Of a stretch of DNA of 64,000 bases, positions 15,823 through 23,312 are shown one piece after another. The notes below the pieces were generated by a model. It was not told where the DNA came from and ran no database searches. It saw only the letters and a program-made list of their open reading frames with translations. A program made the translations under genes and the position numbers. This DNA comes from Planctomycetota bacterium (GTDB taxonomy: Bacteria > Planctomycetota > PUPC01 > JACPCR01): assembly GCA_016179685.1 (NCBI GenBank), contig JACPCR010000066.1, positions 1-64,000 on the forward strand. Reading direction: 5' to 3'. The first letter of the stretch is position 1, and the number at the start of each line of letters is the position of its first letter.

Positions 15823-16620
15823 ATGAGCCTGGAAATCCTGACGGATTCACGGGTGCGGTCCGTTCCGTGGCGGGACCTGACGCGACTGACACGACTGGAA
15901 ATTCTGAAGGAGATCATTCTTCCTTTGCCTTGGCTCGGCTTGTCCCTGGTTCTGGCCTTGTGGCGGCTCTACCCTCTGGCCTTGACGGCTTCGTTCGTGT
16001 TTTTTCTCGCCGGGCTGCGACAGGTCCACAACGCCTTCCACGGCGCCCTCGGCGTCTCTCGGACCGCCTGCGATAGTCTCCTGTTCGTCCTCAGCGTGCT
16101 GATGCTCGGCTCGATGCACGTTGTTCAGTTTCATCATCTGCGACACCATCGCCACTGCATGGATGACGAGGACATGGAGGCCATGAGCGCCAGGATGAGC
16201 GCCTGGAAGGCCATCTTGCTCGGGCCGCTCTTCCCCCTCAACCTCCACCGGACCGCCCTTCAGCGGGCGCGGCCGTCCCAGTTCCGATGGATCCGGGCCG
16301 AGCTCCTGGCCAACCTCGCTTGGGTGCTCATCGTTTTCGCAATTCTCGATCTCCCGGCCTTGCATTACCACGTCGTCGCCATGGCCGCCGGCCAGTGCCT
16401 GACAGCATTCTTCTGCGTCTGGACCGTCCACCATGACTGTGACCGATCCCGCTTCATTGCCCGCACCTTGCGCCGGCCATGGATGAATCCGTTGACCCTT
16501 CACATGTTCTACCACGTTGAACATCACCTGTTTCCCCAGGTGCCCACCTGCCATCTTCCCGAACTCGCCCGGCGGCTCGACCGATCCGCACCAGAGCTTC
16601 AGCAGATGAGCGTCTTCTAG
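15823..16620 (+). CDS. Membrane fatty acid desaturase family protein
   Basis: A 265-residue membrane di-iron protein. The three histidine clusters are visible: HNAFHGALG, HHLRHHRH and YHVEHHLFPQVP, with an extra HHDCD segment. Four hydrophobic segments alternate with them, as in acyl-lipid desaturases and carotene hydroxylases/ketolases. The C-terminal box VEHHLFP is typical of desaturases that act on acyl lipids, but sterol or carotenoid substrates are possible. I chose the ATG at 15823 rather than TTG 15808. It is divergent from the PQQ gene. Confidence 0.85.
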   Translation: MSLEILTDSRVRSVPWRDLTRLTRLEILKEIILPLPWLGLSLVLALWRLYPLALTASFVFFLAGLRQVHNAFHGALGVSRTACDSLLFVLSVLMLGSMHVVQFHHLRHHRHCMDDEDMEAMSARMSAWKAILLGPLFPLNLHRTALQRARPSQFRWIRAELLANLAWVLIVFAILDLPALHYHVVAMAAGQCLTAFFCVWTVHHDCDRSRFIARTLRRPWMNPLTLHMFYHVEHHLFPQVPTCHLPELARRLDRSAPELQQMSVF

Positions 16621-16682
16621 TATCCCTGTTCATAAGTGCGGGTGCATTTGCAGGCTCGTCTACTAGCGGTTTTTCTATAAGC

Positions 16683-16722
16683 CAACGGCAGGGGAAGCGC
16701 AGAGGCGCTTCCCCTGCCGTTG
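16683..16722. terminator. Perfect hairpin abutting the PhyH stop codon
   Basis: An exact 18-bp stem (CAACGGCAGGGGAAGCGC / GCGCTTCCCCTGCCGTTG) with a 4-base loop starts one base after the stop codon of the minus-strand PhyH gene at 16724. On the plus side it is 62 bases beyond the desaturase stop, so it may serve both. The minus-strand downstream side reads TATAGAAAAACC, a weak T-rich run. Confidence 0.75.
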
Positions 16723-16723
16723 A

Positions 16724-17530
16724 CTACCGGTAATGCGTGATGATCGTCTCCTCCGAGGCGCCCGCGTGGACGCTCTCTGACCCGCTCTGAAGCCAGTTCC
16801 AGACCTTGAACCGGAGGGCGGCCTGTTTATAGGCGTCGCTTCCACCCTCGGAGGGCAGGTGCGTGTGCGTGAAATCCTCCCGGATGCGCTGGTCCTTGGA
16901 CGGGTCGTGGTCCCACGCCGGCGAGACGGGCTCGCTCACTCGGTCGAAAATGAACTTGAGCATGTGCCGGTTGCGATTCCCCCGGTTCGCTGTCCCGGAG
17001 TGCCAGAGGTCGTAATGGGCGATGACGACCGTGCCGGCCTTCACCGTCAACAGCTTCTGATGTCGGAAATTGCCGTAGCTGGCCATGCGGGAGGTCGGTG
17101 CATTCCGGAACTGCGTGCCCGGCATGATGACCGTCGGCCCCAGTTCCTCCGTCACCTCCTGCGGGTAATACATCGCCAGAATCCTCCGAATCTGGTGATG
17201 ACGGACGTTGACGTCGTCCTGATGCCATCGCCCAGGTCCCTTCCCGGACTGAAGCGTATGGCAGTGCCGGTGCTGGTGCATCACCATGTCTTCTCCCAGG
17301 AGGCTCTCGAGCGCTCCTTTCACCTGCGGGTGCTCGAAGACTCTCGTCAGGTCCGGCACCTCCTCGAGCACCCGGTTGCCGACGTTGCCCTTCGCCTGGA
17401 TCAATTTCTCGATGGCGATGTAGATGTTCTCGTGGAAGCCCGGCGGGAAGTCGGGCTCGACGATCAGGTAACCGTAAATGATGAAGTCCCGGACGGCCTC
17501 ATCGCTCAGCCGATGGCTTGGTGTGCTCAT
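16724..17530 (-). CDS. Phytanoyl-CoA dioxygenase (PhyH) family protein A
   Basis: A 268-residue Fe(II)/2-oxoglutarate-dependent oxygenase. The metal ligands are WHQDDVNV (H and D) and, about 80 residues later, HYDLWHSGTANRGNRNRHML, with the distal His and the Arg that binds 2-oxoglutarate. Between them lies GPTVIMPGTQFR, the usual 'G.l.~iPGSH' turn. Substrates of bacterial PhyH enzymes vary widely (lipid chains, amino acids, halogenated or secondary metabolites). The ATG at 17530 with GGAGG seven bases upstream is preferred over the frame's upstream extension. It overlaps the small upstream gene by 32 bases, so translation is probably coupled. Confidence 0.85.
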   Translation of the reverse strand: MSTPSHRLSDEAVRDFIIYGYLIVEPDFPPGFHENIYIAIEKLIQAKGNVGNRVLEEVPDLTRVFEHPQVKGALESLLGEDMVMHQHRHCHTLQSGKGPGRWHQDDVNVRHHQIRRILAMYYPQEVTEELGPTVIMPGTQFRNAPTSRMASYGNFRHQKLLTVKAGTVVIAHYDLWHSGTANRGNRNRHMLKFIFDRVSEPVSPAWDHDPSKDQRIREDFTHTHLPSEGGSDAYKQAALRFKVWNWLQSGSESVHAGASEETIITHYR

Positions 17531-17912
17531 CGTCCATCCTCCATTTTTGAAGAATGAATTCGAACCCCAGGATATCGACCTCGCGGTCGTCGAACGGCGC
17601 AAGCTGGTTGGGGAAGTGGATGACCTGCCAGCCGTCGAGGATCGCCTCGTGCACCGTGGCATAGGGCCACTTCTTGCGTTCGCCCAAGCGTTCGGTCGCG
17701 CCCGGCTCAGGCTCATGAAGGGCCATCCCGATGACGGGGGCATGGAGGCAGGGTTCGGAGGCATGCAGATAGAGCAGGCGCTGACGCGTCGATGCCAGGC
17801 CCTTCAGCAACCCTTCCAATTGTTCGAGGTCCTTTTCGGTGAACGTCCCCTGGGCCAGCTTCTTCCGAGCGCGGTCCAGCCACGCCCTGCAGGATTCCTT
17901 CACGTTGGTCAT
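17499..17912 (-). CDS. Small partner protein of PhyH A (paired family)
   Basis: A 137-residue protein I cannot assign to a family. It matches the protein at 48151-48432 over about 80 residues: RQRLLYLHASEPCLHAPVIG versus RQKLLVLYLQSPDLYSPVSA, then PYATVHEAILDGWQVIHFP versus PYESVVAAMKDGWRVIQFP, then FEFILQKW versus FEYILEKL. Both copies lie directly upstream of, and overlap, a PhyH gene. The N-terminal 45 residues are helical and absent from the other copy. A role as subunit, chaperone or substrate-binding partner is inferred from coupling only. Confidence 0.7.
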   Translation of the reverse strand: MTNVKESCRAWLDRARKKLAQGTFTEKDLEQLEGLLKGLASTRQRLLYLHASEPCLHAPVIGMALHEPEPGATERLGERKKWPYATVHEAILDGWQVIHFPNQLAPFDDREVDILGFEFILQKWRMDDEHTKPSAER

Positions 17913-18218
17913 GGCAGTGACACCCCGTCAAGAGCCTGGGTCAACGCCTATCATCTTACGGCCGACTGGCCGCTTTTTACAAGCCCAAACGGAGAAACCA
18001 CGCAGAGCGCGAAGCCCGTCGAACAGGCGCTGGGTCCGAGGTGATCACCCCGCACCTGTGCAGGGGTGGGGTGGACGGCTGGAGAAGCTCTGCAAGCTCC
18101 GGGGACGCACTGGGCCACGAAGCGCGCAACGACCGCAACATGGATTCTAACACGAACTGGCACGACACATCCCCGCCCTTCGCGGACATTTTCTTTGGGT
18201 ACAGCAGAGGAACTTCTT
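17913..18218. other. Divergent intergenic region
   Basis: This 306-base spacer separates the PhyH A operon (minus) from the ExbD-like gene (plus) and must contain promoters for both. It contains short inverted repeats (for example CACCTGTGCAGGGGTG near 18052-18067 and GGAGAAGCTCTGCAAGCTCC near 18081) but no consensus -35/-10 pair that I can defend. Confidence 0.35.
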
Positions 18219-18677
18219 ATGAAGAGAGCCCCCTCCTGTTCTTCAGACAGCATCCTGGCTGCGCTGAACATGACGCCGATGATCGATGTCGTTTTTCAGC
18301 TTCTCATCTTTTTCATGGTGGGGATGCAGATTCGAATTCCCGGGGGCTTGCTCAACGCCTACCTGCCGAAGGAGCGCGGAAGGATTCCACCTCAGGAACC
18401 GGCGTCATTCCCACCCGAGCTGAGGATTCGCCTCGAACGGGACCCGGCCTCGACAACTGCAAGCGCGAAGGTCAACGTCTTCTTCCAGCAGTACCCCTGT
18501 GTTGATATTCAGGACCTTGAAGACAAACTCCTGCGGCTGGGAGAAGAAGTGGCCGCCGTCCCCGTCGTCATCGATGGCAAGGCCGACGTGCCTTTCCGAT
18601 TCGTCCTGGGGGCCATGAACGCCTGCGTCAAGGCCAGGTTCACCAGGATCCTATTCCGAGCGCCTCCATCAGAATAG
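18219..18677 (+). CDS. ExbD/TolR-like biopolymer transport protein
   Basis: A 152-residue protein with the ExbD/TolR signature LNMTPMIDVVFQLLIFFMVG at the N-terminus: a single transmembrane helix containing the conserved aspartate that couples proton flow. A periplasmic domain follows (about 60-150) and ends in VVIDGKADVPFRFVLGAMNACVKARF, the usual 'v.I.aD...~y..v...m......g' block. The normal partner ExbB/TolQ is not adjacent, so this may be an orphan copy. The ATG at 18219, with AGAGGA upstream, is preferred because it puts the TM helix near the N-terminus. Confidence 0.8.
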   Translation: MKRAPSCSSDSILAALNMTPMIDVVFQLLIFFMVGMQIRIPGGLLNAYLPKERGRIPPQEPASFPPELRIRLERDPASTTASAKVNVFFQQYPCVDIQDLEDKLLRLGEEVAAVPVVIDGKADVPFRFVLGAMNACVKARFTRILFRAPPSE

Positions 18678-19118
18678 TTGATTTTGGGCGGAGCAGGTCA
18701 TCTGAAGGCCGAGCGGCTCGTGTACCGTTGATGGACCCGAGGGTTTGGCCGACCCGAGGGCCGCGGCCACACTTTATGAAGTGTGACCCCGGGCGTGGGA
18801 GGCAAGGGGGCAACGGGCCACGCTAACTCGAGCTTTCCGCACACTTCTCGAAGTGTGCGTGCGGCCGACGCGGCTACCGCGGGCGGTCGCACGGCGCGGA
18901 CGCACTCTGGAACGCGTGCGTGCCACGGATGGGACAGGGCAAGCGCAGCTTTTGATGGTGAGGTGTCGAGACGCACTCTGGAACGCGTGCGTGCCATGGA
19001 TGGGACGCCGGAGAGACCCGGTCTTGAAGGCCTGTGCGCGCTCGAACGAGACGACATTCTTGATATTGCCGCTACAATGGAGACGTCCCGCTGAGGCGTT
19101 CTCTGTAGCCGGGCGAGA
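18678..19118. repeat. Intergenic region with short hairpin repeats
   Basis: Between the ExbD-like and sigma factor genes lie CACACTTtatgAAGTGTG (18770-18787) and GCACACTTCTCGAAGTGTGC (18839-18858). A nearly exact duplication of GACGCACTCTGGAACGCGTGCGTGCCA follows (18899-18925 and 18969-18995), itself partly palindromic. These resemble the CACAC/GTGTG hairpin array near 37 kb. No gene is supported; a sigma factor promoter is expected within the last 100 bases. Confidence 0.5.
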
Positions 19119-19769
19119 ATGTGTCCAACACCCCCCATGTGGCCCGCACCGGACGAAACCCAGCAGATTCTCCAGCAGGTCCGGAAAGGCGAAGCGGAGG
19201 CGGTCGATCGACTGCTGTCCCGACACCGGGATGCTCTCCGGCGCATGGTCGAGTTCCGGCTGGACCGGGCGCTGGCCTCCCGAGTGGATGCGAGCGATAT
19301 CATCCAGGAGACGCTGATCGAGGCGAATCGGCGGCTGGCTGATTACATGAAGAATCCGGCCATGCCGTTTCACCTCTGGCTGCGTTATATCGCGCGGGAT
19401 CATCTGATTGCCGCTCAACGTCGGCATCAGGGGGCGCAGCGCCGAAGCGTGAATCGGGAGAGGTCCCTGGCCGACCCGGCTTTTTCCGATTGCTCCTCGG
19501 TGGATTTGGCTGCGCGGCTGCGAGCTGCTGGCCCCACGCCTGCGGCCGAGGCCATTCGAAAGGAACTCGAACATCGATTCCAGGAAGCGCTGTCCGGGCT
19601 CGGCGGGGACGACCGCGAGGTCATTCTCATGCGCCACTTCGAACATCTTTCGAACCAGGAGGTGGCCCAGACGCTGGGGCTGACCGAGCAAGCGGCGAGC
19701 ATGCGTTACCTTCGGGCGCTGCGGCGTCTCCGTGATCGGCTCGGCATCGATCTTCACGATACCCTGTAA
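19119..19769 (+). CDS. ECF sigma factor, planctomycete type
   Basis: A 216-residue ECF-type sigma-70. Region 2 is visible as RHRDALRRMVEFRLD ... RVDASDIIQETLIEANRRL (residues about 30-75), and region 4 as ALSGLGGDDREVILMRHFEHLSNQEVAQTLGLTEQAASMRYLRALRRLRD (about 155-205). Region 2 resembles the planctomycete ECF groups that are linked to Ser/Thr kinases rather than to anti-sigma factors. The next gene, 80 bases downstream, is such a kinase. No zinc-finger anti-sigma gene is present, so phosphorylation by the kinase is a plausible control, which is inference. Confidence 0.9.
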   Translation: MCPTPPMWPAPDETQQILQQVRKGEAEAVDRLLSRHRDALRRMVEFRLDRALASRVDASDIIQETLIEANRRLADYMKNPAMPFHLWLRYIARDHLIAAQRRHQGAQRRSVNRERSLADPAFSDCSSVDLAARLRAAGPTPAAEAIRKELEHRFQEALSGLGGDDREVILMRHFEHLSNQEVAQTLGLTEQAASMRYLRALRRLRDRLGIDLHDTL

Positions 19770-19849
19770 CAGAGTGTAGGTTCACCCGGCAGGATTTGCT
19801 CGCCCACCCACAGGAGTCCGAAGCAGTCAACGTCGAGAAAGGAGTGGAA

Positions 19850-21547
19850 ATGTCGGGCGATGCCCAGGCGACGGACCGGGAAGCGCGTCTGGCCGAGCTA
19901 CTGGACCAGTTGACGCAGGCTCTGCGCGGCGGCGGCGGACCGGACATCGAACAGGCCGCGGCGCGGCATCCGGACCTTGCGGCCGAGCTGCGGGAGCTCT
20001 GGTCGGCGGCGATGCTCGCCGAGGACGTGACTCATCTCTCATCAGCGGGCCGTCCCGTCATAGGAAACAGCGATGTTCCGGCGTCGCCTTTTGCGGGCCC
20101 AGGCCGCAGGCCGCCGGCGGCCTTCGATGATTTCGAGATACTCGGGGAGGTCGGCCGCGGCGGAATGGGCGTGGTCTACAAGGCACGCCAGCGAAGCCTC
20201 GATCGTACCGTCGCCCTCAAGATGATGCTGCGGGGTGAACTGGCCTCCGAATCCGAAATGGAGCGATTCCGCGGCGAGGCCGAGGCAGCCGCGCGCCTCG
20301 AACATCCCCATATCGTCCCAGTCCATGAGGTCGGCGTCCATGACGGGATGCCCTATTTCACCATGCGGTTCGTCGAGGGCACGACCCTGGCCCGGCGGCT
20401 TTCGGACGGCCCCCTGCCGCCGCGGGAGGCCGCGGCGCTTCTTCTGCCCGTCTGCCGGGCGATCGACTACGCCCACGGCCGGGGTGTCCTTCACCGCGAC
20501 CTGAAGCCATCCAACATCCTCCTGGATGCGCACGGCATGCCCCACGTCACGGACTTCGGGCTCGCCCGGCGCATCGAGGCAAAGCCGGCCCTGACTCAAA
20601 CGGGTGCGGTCCTGGGCACTCCGAGCTACATGGCGCCGGAGCAGGCTGCCGGCAGCCGCGGCGACCTGTGCCCGGCGACGGACGTCTACAGCCTGGGAGC
20701 GGTGCTGTATCATGCGCTCACGGGCCGGCCGCCCTTCCAGGCCGCCACGCCCGTGGATACCGTTCTGATGGTGCTGGAGCAGGACCCGCCGCTGCCGCGG
20801 GTGCTGAATCCGGCGGCCGATCCGGACTTGGAGATGATCGCGCTGAAGTGTTTGCAAAAGCCGGCCGACCTCCGCTATCCCCGTGCGGCCGCCCTGGCGG
20901 ACGATCTGGATGCCTACCTGGCGGGCGAGCCCATCGCGGCGCGCTCCACAGGTGTCCTCAAGGTCATGTCCCGGGTGTTCCGCGAGACCCACCATGCCGC
21001 GGTCCTCGAAAACTGGGGCCTGCTTTGGATGTGGCACAGCCTTCAGGTTTTCCTTCTGTGCGTGATCACGAACGCACTGCACTGGAGCGGCGTCACTGCG
21101 CCTCTGGTCTACATCGCCCTATGGTCGGTGGGGCTGGTGACCTGGGCGGCGATCTTCTGGGCGCTGCGACGCCGAGGCGGCCCCATCACCTTCGTCGAGC
21201 GCCAGATCGCGCATGTCTGGGCAGCCAGCATCATCGCCAGCATCATGCTCTTTTTCGTCGAGATTTTCCTGGCCCTCCCCGTGCTCACCCTCTCCCCCGT
21301 GCTCGCCCTCATCGGCGGCATGGGCTTCTTCATCAAGGCGGGCATCCTCTCCGGCAAGTTCTATTTCCAGGCCTCCGCCCTGTTCGCCACGGCGGCCGCC
21401 ATGGCGCTCTTCCCCAGCGTCGGCCTCACGCTCTTCGGCCTCGTCAGCGCGGGCTGCTTCTTCCTCCCCGGGCTCAAGTACCACCGCCAGCGAAACCGCG
21501 CCCTAGCCCCGGAGGCGGAAATACGCCCAGGCGCTTCCGCCTCGTGA
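19850..21547 (+). CDS. Membrane-anchored Ser/Thr protein kinase
   Basis: A 565-residue Hanks-type kinase. An N-terminal helical region (1-90) precedes the kinase domain at about 93-360, with GEVGRGGMGVVYKA (P-loop), VALKMML (Lys 124), VLHRDLKPSNILL (catalytic loop, about 213-226), DFGLARR and APEQ. After that come about six transmembrane segments (about 385-545) in place of the usual extracellular sensor, so any signal is probably sensed in or near the membrane. AAGGAG precedes the ATG at 19850. It forms an operon with the ECF sigma factor upstream and a small membrane protein 34 bases downstream. Confidence 0.92.
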   Translation: MSGDAQATDREARLAELLDQLTQALRGGGGPDIEQAAARHPDLAAELRELWSAAMLAEDVTHLSSAGRPVIGNSDVPASPFAGPGRRPPAAFDDFEILGEVGRGGMGVVYKARQRSLDRTVALKMMLRGELASESEMERFRGEAEAAARLEHPHIVPVHEVGVHDGMPYFTMRFVEGTTLARRLSDGPLPPREAAALLLPVCRAIDYAHGRGVLHRDLKPSNILLDAHGMPHVTDFGLARRIEAKPALTQTGAVLGTPSYMAPEQAAGSRGDLCPATDVYSLGAVLYHALTGRPPFQAATPVDTVLMVLEQDPPLPRVLNPAADPDLEMIALKCLQKPADLRYPRAAALADDLDAYLAGEPIAARSTGVLKVMSRVFRETHHAAVLENWGLLWMWHSLQVFLLCVITNALHWSGVTAPLVYIALWSVGLVTWAAIFWALRRRGGPITFVERQIAHVWAASIIASIMLFFVEIFLALPVLTLSPVLALIGGMGFFIKAGILSGKFYFQASALFATAAAMALFPSVGLTLFGLVSAGCFFLPGLKYHRQRNRALAPEAEIRPGASAS

Positions 21548-21581
21548 TTCGGAGAATTCTTCGAGTTGAAGGAGGACCACC

Positions 21582-21890
21582 ATGCGGGCGTTCGCGTCTC
21601 GGTTTTTTTTTCTTCTTGCTGTACTCTCGGGACTGGCGTTTGCCGTCACGTTTTTCTACGGATTCCACTCGTGGCCGAACGCCCCGCTGCGGCAGGTCGG
21701 TGACGTCATCCAGGACAAGCAAGGAAACCGCCACACGGAGGAGGATTACCGGCGTTTTCTCGAATGGCAGCGGATGCTGCTGGTTTCTGCGGCCTTGGCG
21801 TTCGGTTTTGGCGTGGGCGGCCATCTCGTGGCGGGCAGGCCGGGAGGCCGTGCCGGCGGTACGATTCACGATGAGGGGCGAAGCCCGTAA
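21582..21890 (+). CDS. Small two-TM membrane protein of the kinase operon
   Basis: A 102-residue protein with two hydrophobic helices (about 5-28 and 64-85) separated by a charged loop (GDVIQDKQGNRHTEEDYRRFLEWQ). GAAGGAGG sits at good spacing before the ATG. Its position 34 bases after the kinase suggests a shared operon and possibly a regulatory or accessory role. The last 25 bases overlap the 3' end of the convergent amidohydrolase gene. No family is recognised. Confidence 0.65.
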   Translation: MRAFASRFFFLLAVLSGLAFAVTFFYGFHSWPNAPLRQVGDVIQDKQGNRHTEEDYRRFLEWQRMLLVSAALAFGFGVGGHLVAGRPGGRAGGTIHDEGRSP

Positions 21891-23197
21891 AATTCCGCAG
21901 CGTTGTCATGGAGGAGGGCGCGTGCGATGTTCCGAGCGGCAACGGGGCCCACCTGTCCCGCGGCCAATTTGGCGGAAAGGACATGGGCCAGTTGACGGCG
22001 GATGAGGCGGGCCGTCCCGAGCAGGCTCTCCGGCGTGCCGCAGTCGGTCCCCAGGAGAATCTTGTTCATCGGTATCATATCGAGCGCCTCGCTGAGGAGA
22101 CGGAGGCCCAGATCCCCGCTGAACGAGGAGGTTCCGCAGAGGTTGAAGTAGCAGGTCCGGTAAGTCCTGGCCATGATCATGGCGGCGCCGTGATTCGGCC
22201 AGCCGGTATGGCAAATATCCACTTTCAAGCCTTTGAGGCGCTGGCTGCAGAACAGGGGATGGAGGTGTTCCGGATCAGCCCATGCCGTCGGCACGGAGTA
22301 GCCCGCATGGACGATGAGCGGGAGATTTCGGGTGCGGCACATCTCGAGCAGGTGCGCCAGCAGGTTATCCTGGAGGCGGCGGAGATCGGAAGGATGGAGC
22401 TTCTCGGGCCCGGTCGAGTAGAAGGCCCCGGCGTCACGATCGGAAACCTCGTCCATCTCGAGGGGCCGGACATAGCCTGCAAGGAGCTTCGCAGAGACGC
22501 CGCCTCGCTCGATAAAGAGGTCCAACGCCCTGCGGCAGAAATCGAGATGATCGGCGTGGGTCGCGGGCCGGAGGCCCAAAAGGTCCAGGGACCGTTCACG
22601 TGCTGCCCGGTTCGCCGCAAACCCGGAGAACAGAAAGCCGTCCAGGATCAGGCTGGGCATCAGCAGGTCCCTCTGGGCCTGGCGCTCAGCCTCCGGCAGG
22701 GCATCCCAGTGATCCACCACGTAAGGCAGGAAGCACATGTGGGTCTGCCGGATGATGCCAGCCTTGCGGCAGGCCAGGCGGTGCAACGCCCGCTCGCCGT
22801 GCGTCTGGTAGGCCGCCAGGATGGCACGGTGGATTCCTTCCCAGTTCTCAGCCGTGATGTCCTCGTCCTCGAAGGGATACAGCTCGCGGATACCGTCCCT
22901 GAGGACCTGGTAAAGGGTCAGGCCGCGGCACGTCTCGAGCAGCGGGAGGATGTGGCGGAACTGTTCCGGCGCGTCCTCGGGAGACCAGGTTGACCGGGGA
23001 GGCGGAGGCGTCAGAGAGAAATCGACACAGGAGGAGGAGACATAGGCGAGGTAATCATGGACAAGAATCTGGGGCAGGCTGCGGCCCTGCCGATCGTCAA
23101 CGGGCGTCCCCCATTCGTACCCCGCCGCGTGGCTATGGGTGTCGATGAAGGGCAGCGTATCGATGAAGGCGTCGAGGGATTCTTCCCGAGGCTTCAT
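21866..23197 (-). CDS. Amidohydrolase-family (TIM-barrel) protein
   Basis: A 443-residue amidohydrolase_2-like protein. The N-terminal metal motif is FIDTHSHAAG (about 14-24). Later conserved blocks are LPLIVHAGYSVP (His), KVDICHTGWPNHGAAMIMA (His) and KILLGTDCGTPESLLGTARL, with the catalytic Asp. Length and pattern resemble uronate isomerase or dihydroorotase-like hydrolases of the 'glucuronate isomerase-like' group, and it probably acts on a sugar acid or amide. The ATG at 23197 is chosen because upstream extension would run into the next gene. It lies downstream of the large secreted protein on the same strand, so a shared catabolic unit is plausible. Confidence 0.75.
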   Translation of the reverse strand: MKPREESLDAFIDTLPFIDTHSHAAGYEWGTPVDDRQGRSLPQILVHDYLAYVSSSCVDFSLTPPPPRSTWSPEDAPEQFRHILPLLETCRGLTLYQVLRDGIRELYPFEDEDITAENWEGIHRAILAAYQTHGERALHRLACRKAGIIRQTHMCFLPYVVDHWDALPEAERQAQRDLLMPSLILDGFLFSGFAANRAARERSLDLLGLRPATHADHLDFCRRALDLFIERGGVSAKLLAGYVRPLEMDEVSDRDAGAFYSTGPEKLHPSDLRRLQDNLLAHLLEMCRTRNLPLIVHAGYSVPTAWADPEHLHPLFCSQRLKGLKVDICHTGWPNHGAAMIMARTYRTCYFNLCGTSSFSGDLGLRLLSEALDMIPMNKILLGTDCGTPESLLGTARLIRRQLAHVLSAKLAAGQVGPVAARNIARALLHDNAAEFYGLRPSS

Positions 23198-23269
23198 GGA
23201 GGCTTTTGGATTTGCTCCCACAGGGTCCCGTTCCCCGCTGGGATACTGCGGAGGGACGGGTTTCCATGA

Positions 23270-23311
23270 GTGCGGTGGACCGGAAGTGCACCTGCGCTCC
23301 CGGTCCGCCGT
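23270..23311. terminator. Hairpin just after the large secreted gene
   Basis: GCGGTGGACCGGAAGTGC and GCGCTCCCGGTCCGCCGT form an imperfect stem with an AGTGC/GCGCT apex. It lies directly downstream of the stop codon of the minus-strand gene that ends at 23313, as in the other stop-abutting hairpins of this window. Confidence 0.5.
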
Positions 23312-23312
23312 A

